In this document: piece after piece, positions 9,212 through 19,900 of the stretch | Numbering within the stretch: position 1 is the stretch's first letter | Layout: each line of letters begins with the position of its first letter | NCBI GenBank assembly: GCA_013178375.1 | Contig: JABLXQ010000003.1 | Location: forward strand, 1-64,000 | Direction: 5' to 3' | Origin: Gammaproteobacteria bacterium | GTDB lineage: Bacteria > Pseudomonadota > Gammaproteobacteria > Pseudomonadales > Ketobacteraceae | DNA length: 64,000 nucleotides | The notes under the pieces: generated by a model | What the model saw: only the letters and a program-made list of their open reading frames with translations | What the model was told of the DNA's origin: nothing | The model's database searches: none | Program-made: the position numbers and the translations under genes

Positions 9212-10995
9212 TACCCGGCTTTGCCGGCCATGATCAAATCGTAAAAGGCCCGGTCAAGCGGCTCGTAAAGGCTGCTGCCGGGCTTCAGTACGAACAGCGG
9301 CTCGCTGACCTTGTCCAGGTGAAAAGCCTGCTCCCGCAGATCGCCTTTTTTCATTTTGAACGTGCCTGTCGTGTCCATCTCGCGGATCTGGCGGATGAAC
9401 AGCGGCCGCGCGTAGCCGGGCACCTTGTCGAGAATGTGGCGTGACAGTTCTTCCAGATCCAGCATGCCACCGGCGGGAATAATCGCCGCCATGCCGGCAC
9501 GGCCATCGGTACCTGGCAGTTGCACGCCGAACAGGTTGCAGTACTCAACCGTGTTGGCGGTGTTGATGATCTCGCCGATTTCGTTGGTGGAGACGTTCTC
9601 GCCTTTCCAGCGGTAGGTGTCGCCGACGCGGTCGACGAATTGATAGTGGGGCAGGCCCAGAGCAAACCCCACGTCCACCTGTTTCAGAAGATCGCCGGTA
9701 TTGAAATAGCGGTCGCCTTTTTTGAACACGTTGGTCAGCACTTTTTTCGCGGTGGCGTCGGCATTGGCGTAGCCGTCGAAAACTGCCTTGTCGTTGATTT
9801 CGATCAGCATCAGTCCCGGCTCGCCTTTCTTGGTTTTTTGGCAGAAACCTTTTTTGGTGCGGACAAGTTCGTCGTTCAGCACGTCGTAGCGCACCAGCGC
9901 ATGTTTTACCGCGCAGAAGCCGACGGTTTTGTCCTTGTTGAAAGCATTGACGCAGCCGGCGTTGCCTTCGCTGGCGCCGTAGAATTCGCAGATTGTCTCG
10001 ATGCCGAAGCGGGTCTTGAATTCCATCCAGATGTCGGGGCGCAGGCCGTTGCCGACGCATTTTTTGACGGGATTGCTGGCGTCGTCCGGTTTTTGCGGCT
10101 GCAACAGCAGATAGCGGCAGAGTTCGCCGATGTAGGCAAAACAGTTGGTGTTGTACTGGCGCGCTTCGTCGAGAAAATTGCTGGCTGAAAATTTGCGGCG
10201 CAGGAACATGGAGGCGCCAGCATGGGTGATGGAACCGAAGCCGATGAACATGGCGCTGGAATGGTAGAGCGGCAGGCAGACATAAATGCGGTCGGACGGT
10301 TGCATGTCCAGGGCGATTTCGCCGAAGCCCATGCTCATGCGGCAGTGGCGGTCGTGGGTGATCACGGAGGCTTTCGGCAGGCCGGTGGTGCCCGAGGTGA
10401 AGATGTAGTAGGCCAGATCCTTGAGCTGGATGGTCCGCGTTTCCGGCGGGTTGTCGGCAGAAAAATCATCGGGGCGGCACGGGGTGGCCCAGTCGGGGCA
10501 GCGTGTTTGGCCCTGGTCGCGCACGTACAGAAAATCGTTCGGACTGGAGAACGGAAGCTGGCGGCGGATGGCATCAATGGACGCCAGCCATTCCTCGCCG
10601 ACGACGATCTTGCGCGAGTCGATCGAGTTGATGCAGTGCACCAGCGGGTCGTCGGTGAGGTTGGTGTTGAGCATGGACGCTGCCGCGCCCAGTTTGGTGA
10701 CTGCAGTGACGGCTGCCAGGTTTTCGATGCGGTTGTCCATCATCACCGCCACCACATCGCCTTTTTTGACTCCCATTTGCTTGAGCTGGTTTGCCATGCG
10801 ATTGGCCAGGAAGTTGAACTGGCCCCAGGTGATGGTCTTGCCTTCGAACAGGCACATGAGGGCAGCGGGAGTTTTGGCGGCGTTCTGTTCCACCATCAGG
10901 CCCAGGGACATACGGGTGTCGCGGGGCTGGGGTCTGGCCTTGACGGCTTTGGCCAGTACTTTGGCCATGGCGAGGATTTCAGAAAATGAGGTCAT
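9208..10995 (-). CDS. Long/very-long-chain acyl-CoA synthetase (FATP type)
   Basis: A 595-residue AMP-forming ligase. The P-loop FTSGTTGLPKAS lies near residue 197, YGASEGNAG near 345 and the FATP-type motif YFNTGDLLKQVDVGF near 430. The last part reads DRVGDTYRWKGENVSTNEIGE, the conserved hinge region. The protein activates fatty acids (or bile/steroid acids) with ATP and CoA. Length and the YRWKGENVSTNEI motif match the FATP/FadD6-like group rather than classic FadD. Its convergent position with the MaoC gene and nearness to the SCP2 gene suggest a lipid catabolism neighbourhood. Confidence 0.88.
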   Translation of the reverse strand: MTSFSEILAMAKVLAKAVKARPQPRDTRMSLGLMVEQNAAKTPAALMCLFEGKTITWGQFNFLANRMANQLKQMGVKKGDVVAVMMDNRIENLAAVTAVTKLGAAASMLNTNLTDDPLVHCINSIDSRKIVVGEEWLASIDAIRRQLPFSSPNDFLYVRDQGQTRCPDWATPCRPDDFSADNPPETRTIQLKDLAYYIFTSGTTGLPKASVITHDRHCRMSMGFGEIALDMQPSDRIYVCLPLYHSSAMFIGFGSITHAGASMFLRRKFSASNFLDEARQYNTNCFAYIGELCRYLLLQPQKPDDASNPVKKCVGNGLRPDIWMEFKTRFGIETICEFYGASEGNAGCVNAFNKDKTVGFCAVKHALVRYDVLNDELVRTKKGFCQKTKKGEPGLMLIEINDKAVFDGYANADATAKKVLTNVFKKGDRYFNTGDLLKQVDVGFALGLPHYQFVDRVGDTYRWKGENVSTNEIGEIINTANTVEYCNLFGVQLPGTDGRAGMAAIIPAGGMLDLEELSRHILDKVPGYARPLFIRQIREMDTTGTFKMKKGDLREQAFHLDKVSEPLFVLKPGSSLYEPLDRAFYDLIMAGKAGY

Positions 10996-11180
10996 GGGAA
11001 TAGGCCCGTTCTGCTGGATCGGAGTGTGACTGTATGGTCGTCGCTATTTATACCGAACCGGCTCCGGGACGCAACCGGGAATTTGTGTCAAATGGCTGGC
11101 AAGCGAGGTTGGTAGGCGAGGTCGGGGTGTTTGGGTAGAATGCGCGCATCCTTTCCCCACCCTGCAGTGAATCCCCCCTC

Positions 11181-12242
11181 ATGCAACAAGTCCTTGTTAC
11201 CTGCCGCGCCGGCCTGGAATCCGATATTGCCGCCGAACTCCAGACCAAGTCTGCCGCCGTGGGGGTGCATGGTTTCGTGCGCGCGCAGGCGGGGGATGGC
11301 TATGTGATTTTCGAGGGCTACCAGCCTGATGGCGGTGAACTGCTGGTGCAGCGGCTGCGGTTTGCGGACCTGATTTTTGCCCGCCAGTGGTTGCTGGTGA
11401 TTGCGCATCTGCAGGCGCTGCCCCCCGGCGACCGCATTACGCCGATTGTGCAGGCCTATGCCGATGCGCCTGCGTTCGGTGATTGCTGGCTGACCTTTCC
11501 CGATACCAACGAGGGCAAGGGGTTGTCGCGGCTTACCACCAAGCTGGAAAAGCCCCTCGGCGGCGCCCTGAAAAAAATCCAGGGGAAAAATGCGGACAAT
11601 GCACCCTGGATCGCCCACGTGTTTTTCGTCACCGGCGACGACATGTGGGTGGGCATCACGCCGCGCAAGAATGCGGCGCCCTGGGCCACCGGTTTTCCAC
11701 GTTTGCGCCAGCCGCCGTCGGCTCCCAGCCGTTCCACGCTGAAGCTGGAGGAAGCCTGGCTGCAACTGATTCCCGAGCATCTGCGCAGCGTTTACATCAA
11801 GCCGTTCCAGAAGGCGGTGGATCTGGGTGCGGCACCGGGCGGCTGGACCTGGCAACTGGTGCATCGCGGCCTGCAGGTGGTGGCGATCGACAACGGTCCC
11901 ATGGACAAGATGCTGATGGACAGCGGGCAGGTCACCCATCTGCGCGAGGACGCTTTCCACTATAAACCGTCGCGGCAGGTGGACTGGCTGGTGTGCGACA
12001 TGGTGGAAAAGCCGGCCCGGGTGGCGGAATTGATGGAGCGCTGGCTGACCAAGGGCTGGTGCCGCTTTGCCATTTTCAACCTGAAACTGCCGATGAAAAA
12101 ACGCTGGCAGGAAGTGGATCTGATTCTGACCCGCGTGCGGCAGGAGCTGGACGCGGCGGGCATTGAATACCGTCTGGCGGCGCGCCAGCTGTACCACGAC
12201 CGCGAGGAAATCACGGTGTTTGTAGGGCCGAAGGAGTCATAA
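11181..12242 (+). CDS. rlmM: 23S rRNA 2'-O-ribose methyltransferase RlmM (C2498)
   Basis: A 353-residue enzyme. An N-terminal THUMP-like RNA-binding region (about 1-180) leads into a Rossmann methyltransferase domain with the SAM motif VDLGAAPGGWTWQLV at about 213-227. DWLVCDMVEKP and FAIFNLKLPMKKRW provide the later catalytic Asp and Lys. RlmM methylates C2498 in the peptidyl transferase loop and is confined to gammaproteobacteria. The ATG follows a leader with a TAGAAT -10-like box (11136-11141). Confidence 0.95.
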   Translation: MQQVLVTCRAGLESDIAAELQTKSAAVGVHGFVRAQAGDGYVIFEGYQPDGGELLVQRLRFADLIFARQWLLVIAHLQALPPGDRITPIVQAYADAPAFGDCWLTFPDTNEGKGLSRLTTKLEKPLGGALKKIQGKNADNAPWIAHVFFVTGDDMWVGITPRKNAAPWATGFPRLRQPPSAPSRSTLKLEEAWLQLIPEHLRSVYIKPFQKAVDLGAAPGGWTWQLVHRGLQVVAIDNGPMDKMLMDSGQVTHLREDAFHYKPSRQVDWLVCDMVEKPARVAELMERWLTKGWCRFAIFNLKLPMKKRWQEVDLILTRVRQELDAAGIEYRLAARQLYHDREEITVFVGPKES

Positions 12243-12245
12243 GCG

Positions 12246-13514
12246 GTGGGGGCGCGGGGTCTGGCGTACAAACTGGGCTTGCTGTTTTGCCTGTATTTTT
12301 CCCAGGGCCTGCCGTTCGGTCTGTTCAGCCATGCGGTGCCGACGCTGTTGCGCAGTTACGGCGTGGATCTGGAGATCATCGGTCTGGTGTCCATGCTGGG
12401 CCTGCCGTGGGCGCTGAAATTCCTCTGGGCGCCCTGGGTGGATCGCTATCATTTTTCCCGTCTGGGCCAGCGCAAAAGCTGGATTCTGCCGCTGCAGTTC
12501 AGTGCCATGCTGGTGCTGCTGGCGTTCACGCTGCTGGACCCGGCGCAGTTGAAGCAGGGCAGCTGGCTGTATCTGTTTATTTTGCTGGGGCTGATCAATC
12601 TGATCGCGGCGACCCAGGATATCGCCACCGATGGCCTTGCCGTGCAGGCGCTGCGGCCGCAGGAGCGGGGTCTGGCCAATGGTTTGCAGGTGGGCGGCTA
12701 TCGCGTTGGCATGCTGTTCGGCGGCGGTATGGTGCTGGTGATTCTGGATTACCTGGGCTGGCAGAACTGTTTTTACGTGCTGGCGCTGGTGCTGTTGCTG
12801 GTGACCATTCCGGTGCTGTTTTACCGGGAAGATGGCGCCGCCGGGCAAATGGCGCCGGACCATATGAAGAGCGATGTGAAGAACCATGTGCGGCCGGCCT
12901 GGTCCGCCATTTTCAGCTTCGCGTTGCAGCCTGGCATGTGGGCCTGGCTGGTGCTGCTGATGCTCTACAAGGTGGGGGATTCGTTCGGGTCGGCCATGGG
13001 CAAACCGCTGCTGGTGGATCTGGGCCTGACGCTGGAGCAGATCGGCTGGATCGGCGGTGGCGTGGGCATGGGCGCCGGCATCCTGGGTGCCGTGTCCGGC
13101 GGCTGGTGGGTGCAGAGCCTGGGCCGGGTGCGGGCGCTGGTGCTGTTTGGCGTGCTGCAGTCGGTTGCCTTGTTAGGCTATGCCTGGCTGGCCTGGGCCG
13201 ACCCCGGACTTGTCGGGGTGGTGGCGGTGAATGCGCTGGAGCATTTCGCCGGCGGCATGGCCACGGCCGCGCTCTTCACCTTGATGATGGATGCCTGTCG
13301 CCACGAGCAGGCCGGGTCCGATTATGCGGTGCAGGCCAGTTTGCAGGTGTCGATTACCGGCCTGGCCCATGCTCTCAGCGGATTCAGCGCCAAGGCTCTG
13401 GGTTACGGATGGCACTTCGTTGTGGCCATGGCCATCAGCCTGCTGGCGCTGTTGCTGGTGCGGCCCTGGCTGCAGCGTTTGCCGCAACCCCAGCGCGCGG
13501 CCTGGCATTCTTGA
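12246..13514 (+). CDS. MFS permease, AmpG/PAT-like
   Basis: A 422-residue membrane protein of the major facilitator superfamily. It starts with a GTG only 3 bp after the rlmM stop, so the two are translated from one message. The first helix region has [24 protein letters not shown], and [18 protein letters not shown] at about 57-74 is the MFS signature between helices 2 and 3 as seen in AmpG-like permeases. AmpG imports muropeptides, but this family also carries acetyl-CoA and siderophores. The substrate cannot be read from the sequence. Confidence 0.8.
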   Translation: MGARGLAYKLGLLFCLYFSQGLPFGLFSHAVPTLLRSYGVDLEIIGLVSMLGLPWALKFLWAPWVDRYHFSRLGQRKSWILPLQFSAMLVLLAFTLLDPAQLKQGSWLYLFILLGLINLIAATQDIATDGLAVQALRPQERGLANGLQVGGYRVGMLFGGGMVLVILDYLGWQNCFYVLALVLLLVTIPVLFYREDGAAGQMAPDHMKSDVKNHVRPAWSAIFSFALQPGMWAWLVLLMLYKVGDSFGSAMGKPLLVDLGLTLEQIGWIGGGVGMGAGILGAVSGGWWVQSLGRVRALVLFGVLQSVALLGYAWLAWADPGLVGVVAVNALEHFAGGMATAALFTLMMDACRHEQAGSDYAVQASLQVSITGLAHALSGFSAKALGYGWHFVVAMAISLLALLLVRPWLQRLPQPQRAAWHS

Positions 13515-13548
13515 ACGCCTATACTTGGAAGAAACAGGAACCGAACCG

Positions 13549-13803
13549 ATGACTATGCCGACGCCCACTCACACGCCCAGCCACCAACTGGATGCCAGCG
13601 GTCTGATGTGCCCGGAACCCGTGATGATGCTGCACGGCAAGGTGCGTGAACTGGCTGCTGGCGACATCCTGGAAGTCATCGCCACCGATCCCTCCACCAC
13701 CCGCGACATCGCCAAGTTCTGCCAGTTTCTGGGTCACTCGCTGCTGTGGACCGGTGAGTCAGATGGACGCTTTCTGTATCACATTCGTATCGAGAAAAAG
13801 TAG
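13549..13803 (+). CDS. TusA/SirA-family sulfur carrier-like protein
   Basis: The ATG at 13549 gives 84 residues. The protein contains the TusA core [19 protein letters not shown], with the active Cys in CPEP, followed by [20 protein letters not shown]. TusA passes persulfide sulfur to the tRNA 2-thiouridine pathway, and other members serve sulfur trafficking. An AGGAA site lies about 9 bp upstream. It follows the MFS gene by 34 bp and may be the last gene of the rlmM transcript. I did not give it the name tusA because several paralogues share this motif. Confidence 0.85.
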   Translation: MTMPTPTHTPSHQLDASGLMCPEPVMMLHGKVRELAAGDILEVIATDPSTTRDIAKFCQFLGHSLLWTGESDGRFLYHIRIEKK

Positions 13804-13994
13804 TTATGCGCTTTGGATCTGGATACGGTCTGCTTAAGAAGAAAAACCCTGAAATTTCAGGCAAAAAAGCAGGTTTGGCCAGCTTTGCTGTAACAGTCTG
13901 TCGTGAATTGGTGTTTGATAAAAATCTAAACAAAAAGCCCTGCTATCCTTGTGTTAGTTGATCCCGCGCTTCTGCTGCAGGCAGGTTGTATTTG

Positions 13995-16900
13995 GTGTTC
14001 CTTTCGAGATTGCGGTCTTTCCTCTTGCTGGGTTTGTTGCTTGTCCTGGTCGCCTGTGGCGGCGGGGGCGGTGGCTCGTCCGGCGATGATGAGGGTACCG
14101 GTTCGACCGATGGTTCATCCCAGAACGGCCCCGGCACCACGCCCACCGATAATACGGGTGGCGGTGGCAATACCGGCGGTAATGGCACGCCGGACAACTC
14201 TGCCGGTGTCGGCGACAATACCCAGACTCCCGTCCTTCAATCCCTGATCACTGACCTTGGCCCGGTGGGCGAGGGCCGTATCATCGACGCCACCATCCAG
14301 TTCAGCGGTGTGTCCGCCGTGGGCGATGTGGTGCAGCTGTACCTGAACGGCGATCTGGCCGGTTCCAGCATGGCCCGCAGCGACGGCACCTGGCGGCTGG
14401 ACTACTCCATGATTCCCCTGGTGCCGGGCAATTATTCCGTCGAGCTGACGGCGATTTCCCCGTCCGGTGCCACCGCCAATTCCGCGCGCCCGTTTCTGTT
14501 TGTCTACGATCCCAATGCACCGGCCGCTCCGGTGATTAGCGGCGTGACTGATGACAGTGGCGTGCTGGGCGATGGCATCACCAGTGACACCAATCTGGTC
14601 ATCAATGGCACTGCGCAGGCAGGCATGCGGGTGGAGCTGTTCATGAACAGTGTGCTGCTGGGCGCCACCACGTCCGACAGCGATGGCAACTGGAGTTACG
14701 ACCACTCGGCGGTGACATTGGCGGATGGCGCTTACATCCTGGCGGCGGAAACGGTTTTTCTGACCCTGCGCAGTGCGACGTCGGTACAGTTCAATCTGGT
14801 GGTGGATACACAGATTCCGGCGGTACCCGTATTCACTGGCGTGACGCCCGACAGTGGCATCAGCGCCACCGATGGCCTCACCAACAGCAACAACCTGACC
14901 TTCACCGGCACGGCGGAAGCCGGCAGTCAGGTGCGGGTGGTGATGAATAACACGGTGATCGGTTCGACCACGGCGGATGGTACCGGCAACTGGAATTTCA
15001 ATTACGGCGCGATCACCTTGCCAGAAGGCAGTCATCAGGCCGGCGCGTTCGTGGTGGACGCGGCGGGCAACACATCGGCCACATCGCCCCTGTACGGTTT
15101 CACCATCGACAACACGCCACCGGCAGCGGGAGTGGTGGAATCCGTCGCGCCTGACAGCGGCATCGCCGGCGATGGCATCACTACCAGCGGCCAGCTGGTT
15201 TTTTCGGGCACTGCAGAACCGAACCTTCCGGTAGCCGTGTATCTGGATGGCGTTTTGCTGGGCACGGTGCTGGCGGATGGTGTTGGTGACTGGACTTACG
15301 ATCATTCCGCCACGACCTTGGTGGATGGCACTTATCAGGTCACGGCCGTTGTGTCGGACGTGGCGGGTAATCCTGCGGCTGAATCGGCGCCGCTGACGGT
15401 GGTGGTGGACAGCGCGCTGCCTGCAGCTCCGGTGGTGACGACGTTTGCAGCCGACACTGGCGTGACCGGCGACGGGATCACGGCGGACACCGGCCTGGTG
15501 TTCAGCGGCACGGCGGAGGCGGGGGCAATTGTTCAGGTGCTGATAAACGGCACGCCGGTGGGCACCACCACGGCCAATGGCGCGGGCAACTGGAGCTACG
15601 ATCATTCCGCAGTTGCGCTGATCCCCGGCAGTTACGCAGTAACCGCCACGGCCACCGATAGCGCAGGCAATACATCGGTGGTTTCGGCGGCGTTGACGGT
15701 GGCTGTGGATTCGGTGGCGCCGGCTACACCTGTGGTCAACGCGATCAGTACAGATAGCGGCACGGCCGGTGACGGCGTTACCAGCGATAACACACTGCTG
15801 ATCAGCGGCACGGCAGAAGCCAATGCCAACGTGGATGTGCGGGTAAATGCTGTGCTCGTTGGCAGTGCGACGGCAAATGGCAGCGGAAACTGGACCTTTG
15901 ATTACACCGGCACCCCGCTGGCAGACGGCAGCTATCCGATTACTGCAACGGTAACCGATGTGGCGGGCAACACTTCGGCGACATCGGCGGCGTTCGATGT
16001 CATCGTCGATACAGCAATTCCGGCGGCACCCTCGATCAGCGCCATCAGCACCGACACCGGCATTGCAGGCGATGGCATTACCGGTGACAACACGCTGGTG
16101 ATCAGCGGCACGGCGGAAGCGAATGCCAACGTGAACCTGCTGATCAATGCGGTCACTGTGGGCACGACAGTCGCAGACGGTTCCGGCAACTGGAATTTTG
16201 ATTACACCGGCACCACGCTGGCGGACAACAGCTACGCCATCACGGCCACCGTCGACGATGCGGCCGGCAACGTTTCCGCCGCGTCGGTCACTTTTTCCAT
16301 CACCATTGACAGTGGGGTGCCCGCTGCACCGGCGGTGACCGCGATCACCACCGACAGCGGTACCGCAGGAGACGGCATTACCAGCGACAACACCCTGGTG
16401 ATCAGCGGCACGGCGGAAGCCAATATCAGTGTGAATGTTCTGCTCGATGCCGTGCCGATTGGCACGGTCACGGCGGACGGCGCTGGCGTCTGGTCCTTCG
16501 ACTACACCGGCACTGTACTGGCAGATAACAGTTATGTGATTACCGCCATCGCTGCCGATTCAGCGGGCAACAGCTCGGCAACATCGGCGGCATTTCCTCT
16601 CGTTGTCGACACCGGCACGCCGGCAACACCGGTGGTAACCGGCATCACCAGCGACAACGGCACGGCTGGCGACGGCAATACCAATGACAATACGCTGGTG
16701 ATCAACGGCACCGCCGAAGCCGGCGTCAGCGTGAACGTGCTGGTCAATGCCGTGTCGATTGGCTCTGCCACAGCGAACGGTGCTGGTGTATGGTCCTTTG
16801 ACTACACCGGCACGGTGCTGGCGGACAACAGCTATGTGATTACGGCCATTGTGTCCGATGCCGCCGGCAACAGTTCCGCTACGTCAGCCGCGTTCAATGT

Positions 16901-19900
16901 TGTGATCGATACCGGTACACCCGCTGCGCCAGCTGTCACTGCCATTACCACTGACAGCGGCACCACCGGCGATGGCATTACCAATGACAACACACTGGTG
17001 ATCAGTGGTACTGCCGACGCGAACATCTCAGTGAATGTGTTGTTGAATGCCGTGTCGATTGGCACTACCACGGCAAATGGCGCGGGCGTGTGGTCGCTTG
17101 ATCACACGTCTAACGCGCTGGCCGACAACACCTATGCCATCACCGCTATCGCCAGCGACACTTCCGGCAACAGTTCCGCTGCGTCGGCCGCGTTCAATAT
17201 TACGGTGGATACCGGCGTGCAGACAGCGCCGGTAGTAACCGGCATTACCACCGACAGCGGAACCGCAGGCGATGGCATCACCAACGACAACACCCTTGTG
17301 ATTGTGGGAACTGCGGAAGCCGGCGCCAGTGTGAATGTGCTGATCGACGCCGTATCGATTGGAACGACAACAGCAGATGGCGCGGGCGTGTGGTCGTACA
17401 ATCACGGCTCTACCGTGCTGGCGGATAACACCTACGCCGTCACCGCCATCGCCACCGATGTTGCCGGCAACGTCTCGTCGCCATCGGCTGCGTTCAACAT
17501 CCGCATTGACACCGGCACACCGGCGACACCCTCCGTCACCGCGTTCAGCGCCGACACGGGTGCCAGCGGTGACGGCATCACCGGCGACAACACACTGACG
17601 TTCAGCGGCACGGCGGAAGCCAATGCAACGGTCAACGTGTTGTTGAATGCGGTGTCGATCGGCACGGTGACTGCCAGCGGCGCCGGCAACTGGACTTTCG
17701 ATTACACCGCTACCACGCTGCCCAACAACAGCTACTCGGTGACCGCCATCGCCACCGATGCGTCGGGCAATGCCTCGCCGACATCGGCGGCACTGGCCGT
17801 GACGGTGGACGCGCAGGCACCTGCCATTTCCAGCCTGAATCCGGTCGATGGCGCCACCGCTGTCGGCGTGACGCAGAATCTGGTTCTCACACTGGATGAA
17901 TCGGTGCTGATTGCCAGCGGCAATCTGGTGATCCGCCATTTCATCGACGATACCGTTTTTGAAACCATCCCCATTGGCGATGCCCGCATTACCGGTGGCG
18001 GCACCAGCACGCTGACGATCAATCCTGCCGGCAGTTTCGTCGGCGGTACGCAGTATTACGTGGAAATTGCAGCCGGTGCCTTTACCGATACGGCAGGCAA
18101 TGGTTTTGCCGGCATCAGTGGCAACGGCACCTGGAGTTTCACCAGCGTGTCCACAACGCTGGTCAGCACGGTGCCGGCGGATGAGGCAACCGGTGTGGCA
18201 TTGAATACGACGCTGACGTTCACCTTCAGTGAAGCGGTCACCGCCAATATCGGCAATGTGCTGGTGCGCAGGATCAGTGACAGCAGCATCGTGGACACGA
18301 TCGATATGGCGACAGCCAGCGTGGGCGGCGACGGCACTGCCACCATTGTGCTGAACCAGTCCGGCGTGCTCGATCCCAACACCGCCTATTACGTGGAAAT
18401 CGAAGCGGGCGCCTTCATCAATGCCAACAACGTGGCCTTCGCTGGCATCAGCGGTAACAGCACGCTGAATTTCACTACGGTCAACGTTGCCGTGCCCACG
18501 GTGACCAATGTGACGTCCTCCCTTGCCGACGGCACCTACCGTGGTGGCGATACCATACCGTTGCAGATCCAGTTCAGTGAATCCGTCAACGTGACAGGTA
18601 CACCGCAGTTGTATGTCAACCTGGACGGTGCCGACAAATACATCAATTACAGTTCGGGCAGCGGCAGCACGACACTGCAGTTCGATTTCCTGGTGGCCAC
18701 TGGCGATAGCACAGCGGATCTGGACTACGTCTCCAGCGCCGCGCTGGTGTTGAATGGCGGAGCCATCCGCAGCGCCAGCAGCGCGAACGCGAATCTGCTG
18801 CTGCCGAATCCGGGTGCGGCGGGTTCACTGGGCAACAACAAGAATATTGTGATTGCGGCGGCGTCGCTGGACATCACCAACCTGACACCCGCAGACGGTT
18901 TCATCATTGAAGGTTCGGAAGCGTCCACCGTTTATTTCGGCCACAGTGTCAGCAGCGGCGGCGATTTCAACGGCGATGGCTTTGAAGATCTGGCCATCGG
19001 CGTGCCCGACAGCAATCTGGTCAATACCAGCGGCGGTTACGCGTATCTGGTGTTCGGCCAGGCCGGTGCCATCCGCAGTGATCTGGCGATGTCCGCTTTC
19101 ACTGGCGCCGATGGCATTGCGGTAACCGGTGCGGCCGGCGCCGACCGTCTGGGCTCGGTGGTGGATATCAGCGGTGATCTCAACGGCGATGGCTTCGACG
19201 ATCTGGTGATCGTGTCGTCCCAGGCCGATGCGGCCGTTTCCAATGCCGGCACCGCCTATGTGGTGTGGGGATCCGCCACGCCGGCCAACGTCAATATTGC
19301 AGGATTCAACACCACCGACGGTTTTACCAATGCCAACGGATTCGTGATTGCCGGTTATGAATCGGCGGGTTATCTGGGTTATTTCCTGTCAACCGATCCG
19401 CGCAACGCGCAGTACCTGGATGCGCGCGGCGATTTCAACGGCGATGGCATCGACGACCTGCTGATTGGCCACGACCGCAGTGACCTGAATGGCGCCAGCA
19501 GCGGCATGGCGTACCTGGTCTTTGGCCAGACTGGCGCGACTAGATCCAACCTGCGCCTGGATACGTTCACCAGCGGTTTCAGCTTCTACACCAGCGCCGG
19601 GTCTGACAATGAAGTGGGCCACAGCGTCCAGTACATTGGCGACTTCAACGGCGATGGCAACAACGATGTGCTGATCGGCGCTTCCCAGGCTGACGGCGGC
19701 GCCAACGACAGTGGTGAGGCGTATGTGGTGTTCGGCAATGCTGGTCCGGTGTTCGGTGATATTGATCTTGCCGCGCTGAACGGCAGCAACGGCTTCACGC
19801 TTACCACTGCTAACGGTAACGCCCAGTTGGGCGGTTCTGTTGCCAGCTCCGATGTCAACGGTGACGGCCTCACCGACCTGATCATTGGTGCGCCGGAAAC

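Noticed and set aside
13848-13861. Palindrome CCTGAAATTTCAGG as a terminator or operator
   Set aside because: It is a perfect palindrome without a loop, a T-run or a known regulator match; chance cannot be excluded.
14221-17820. CRISPR array
   Set aside because: The 300-bp units are coding Ig-like domains with no short direct repeats and unique spacers.
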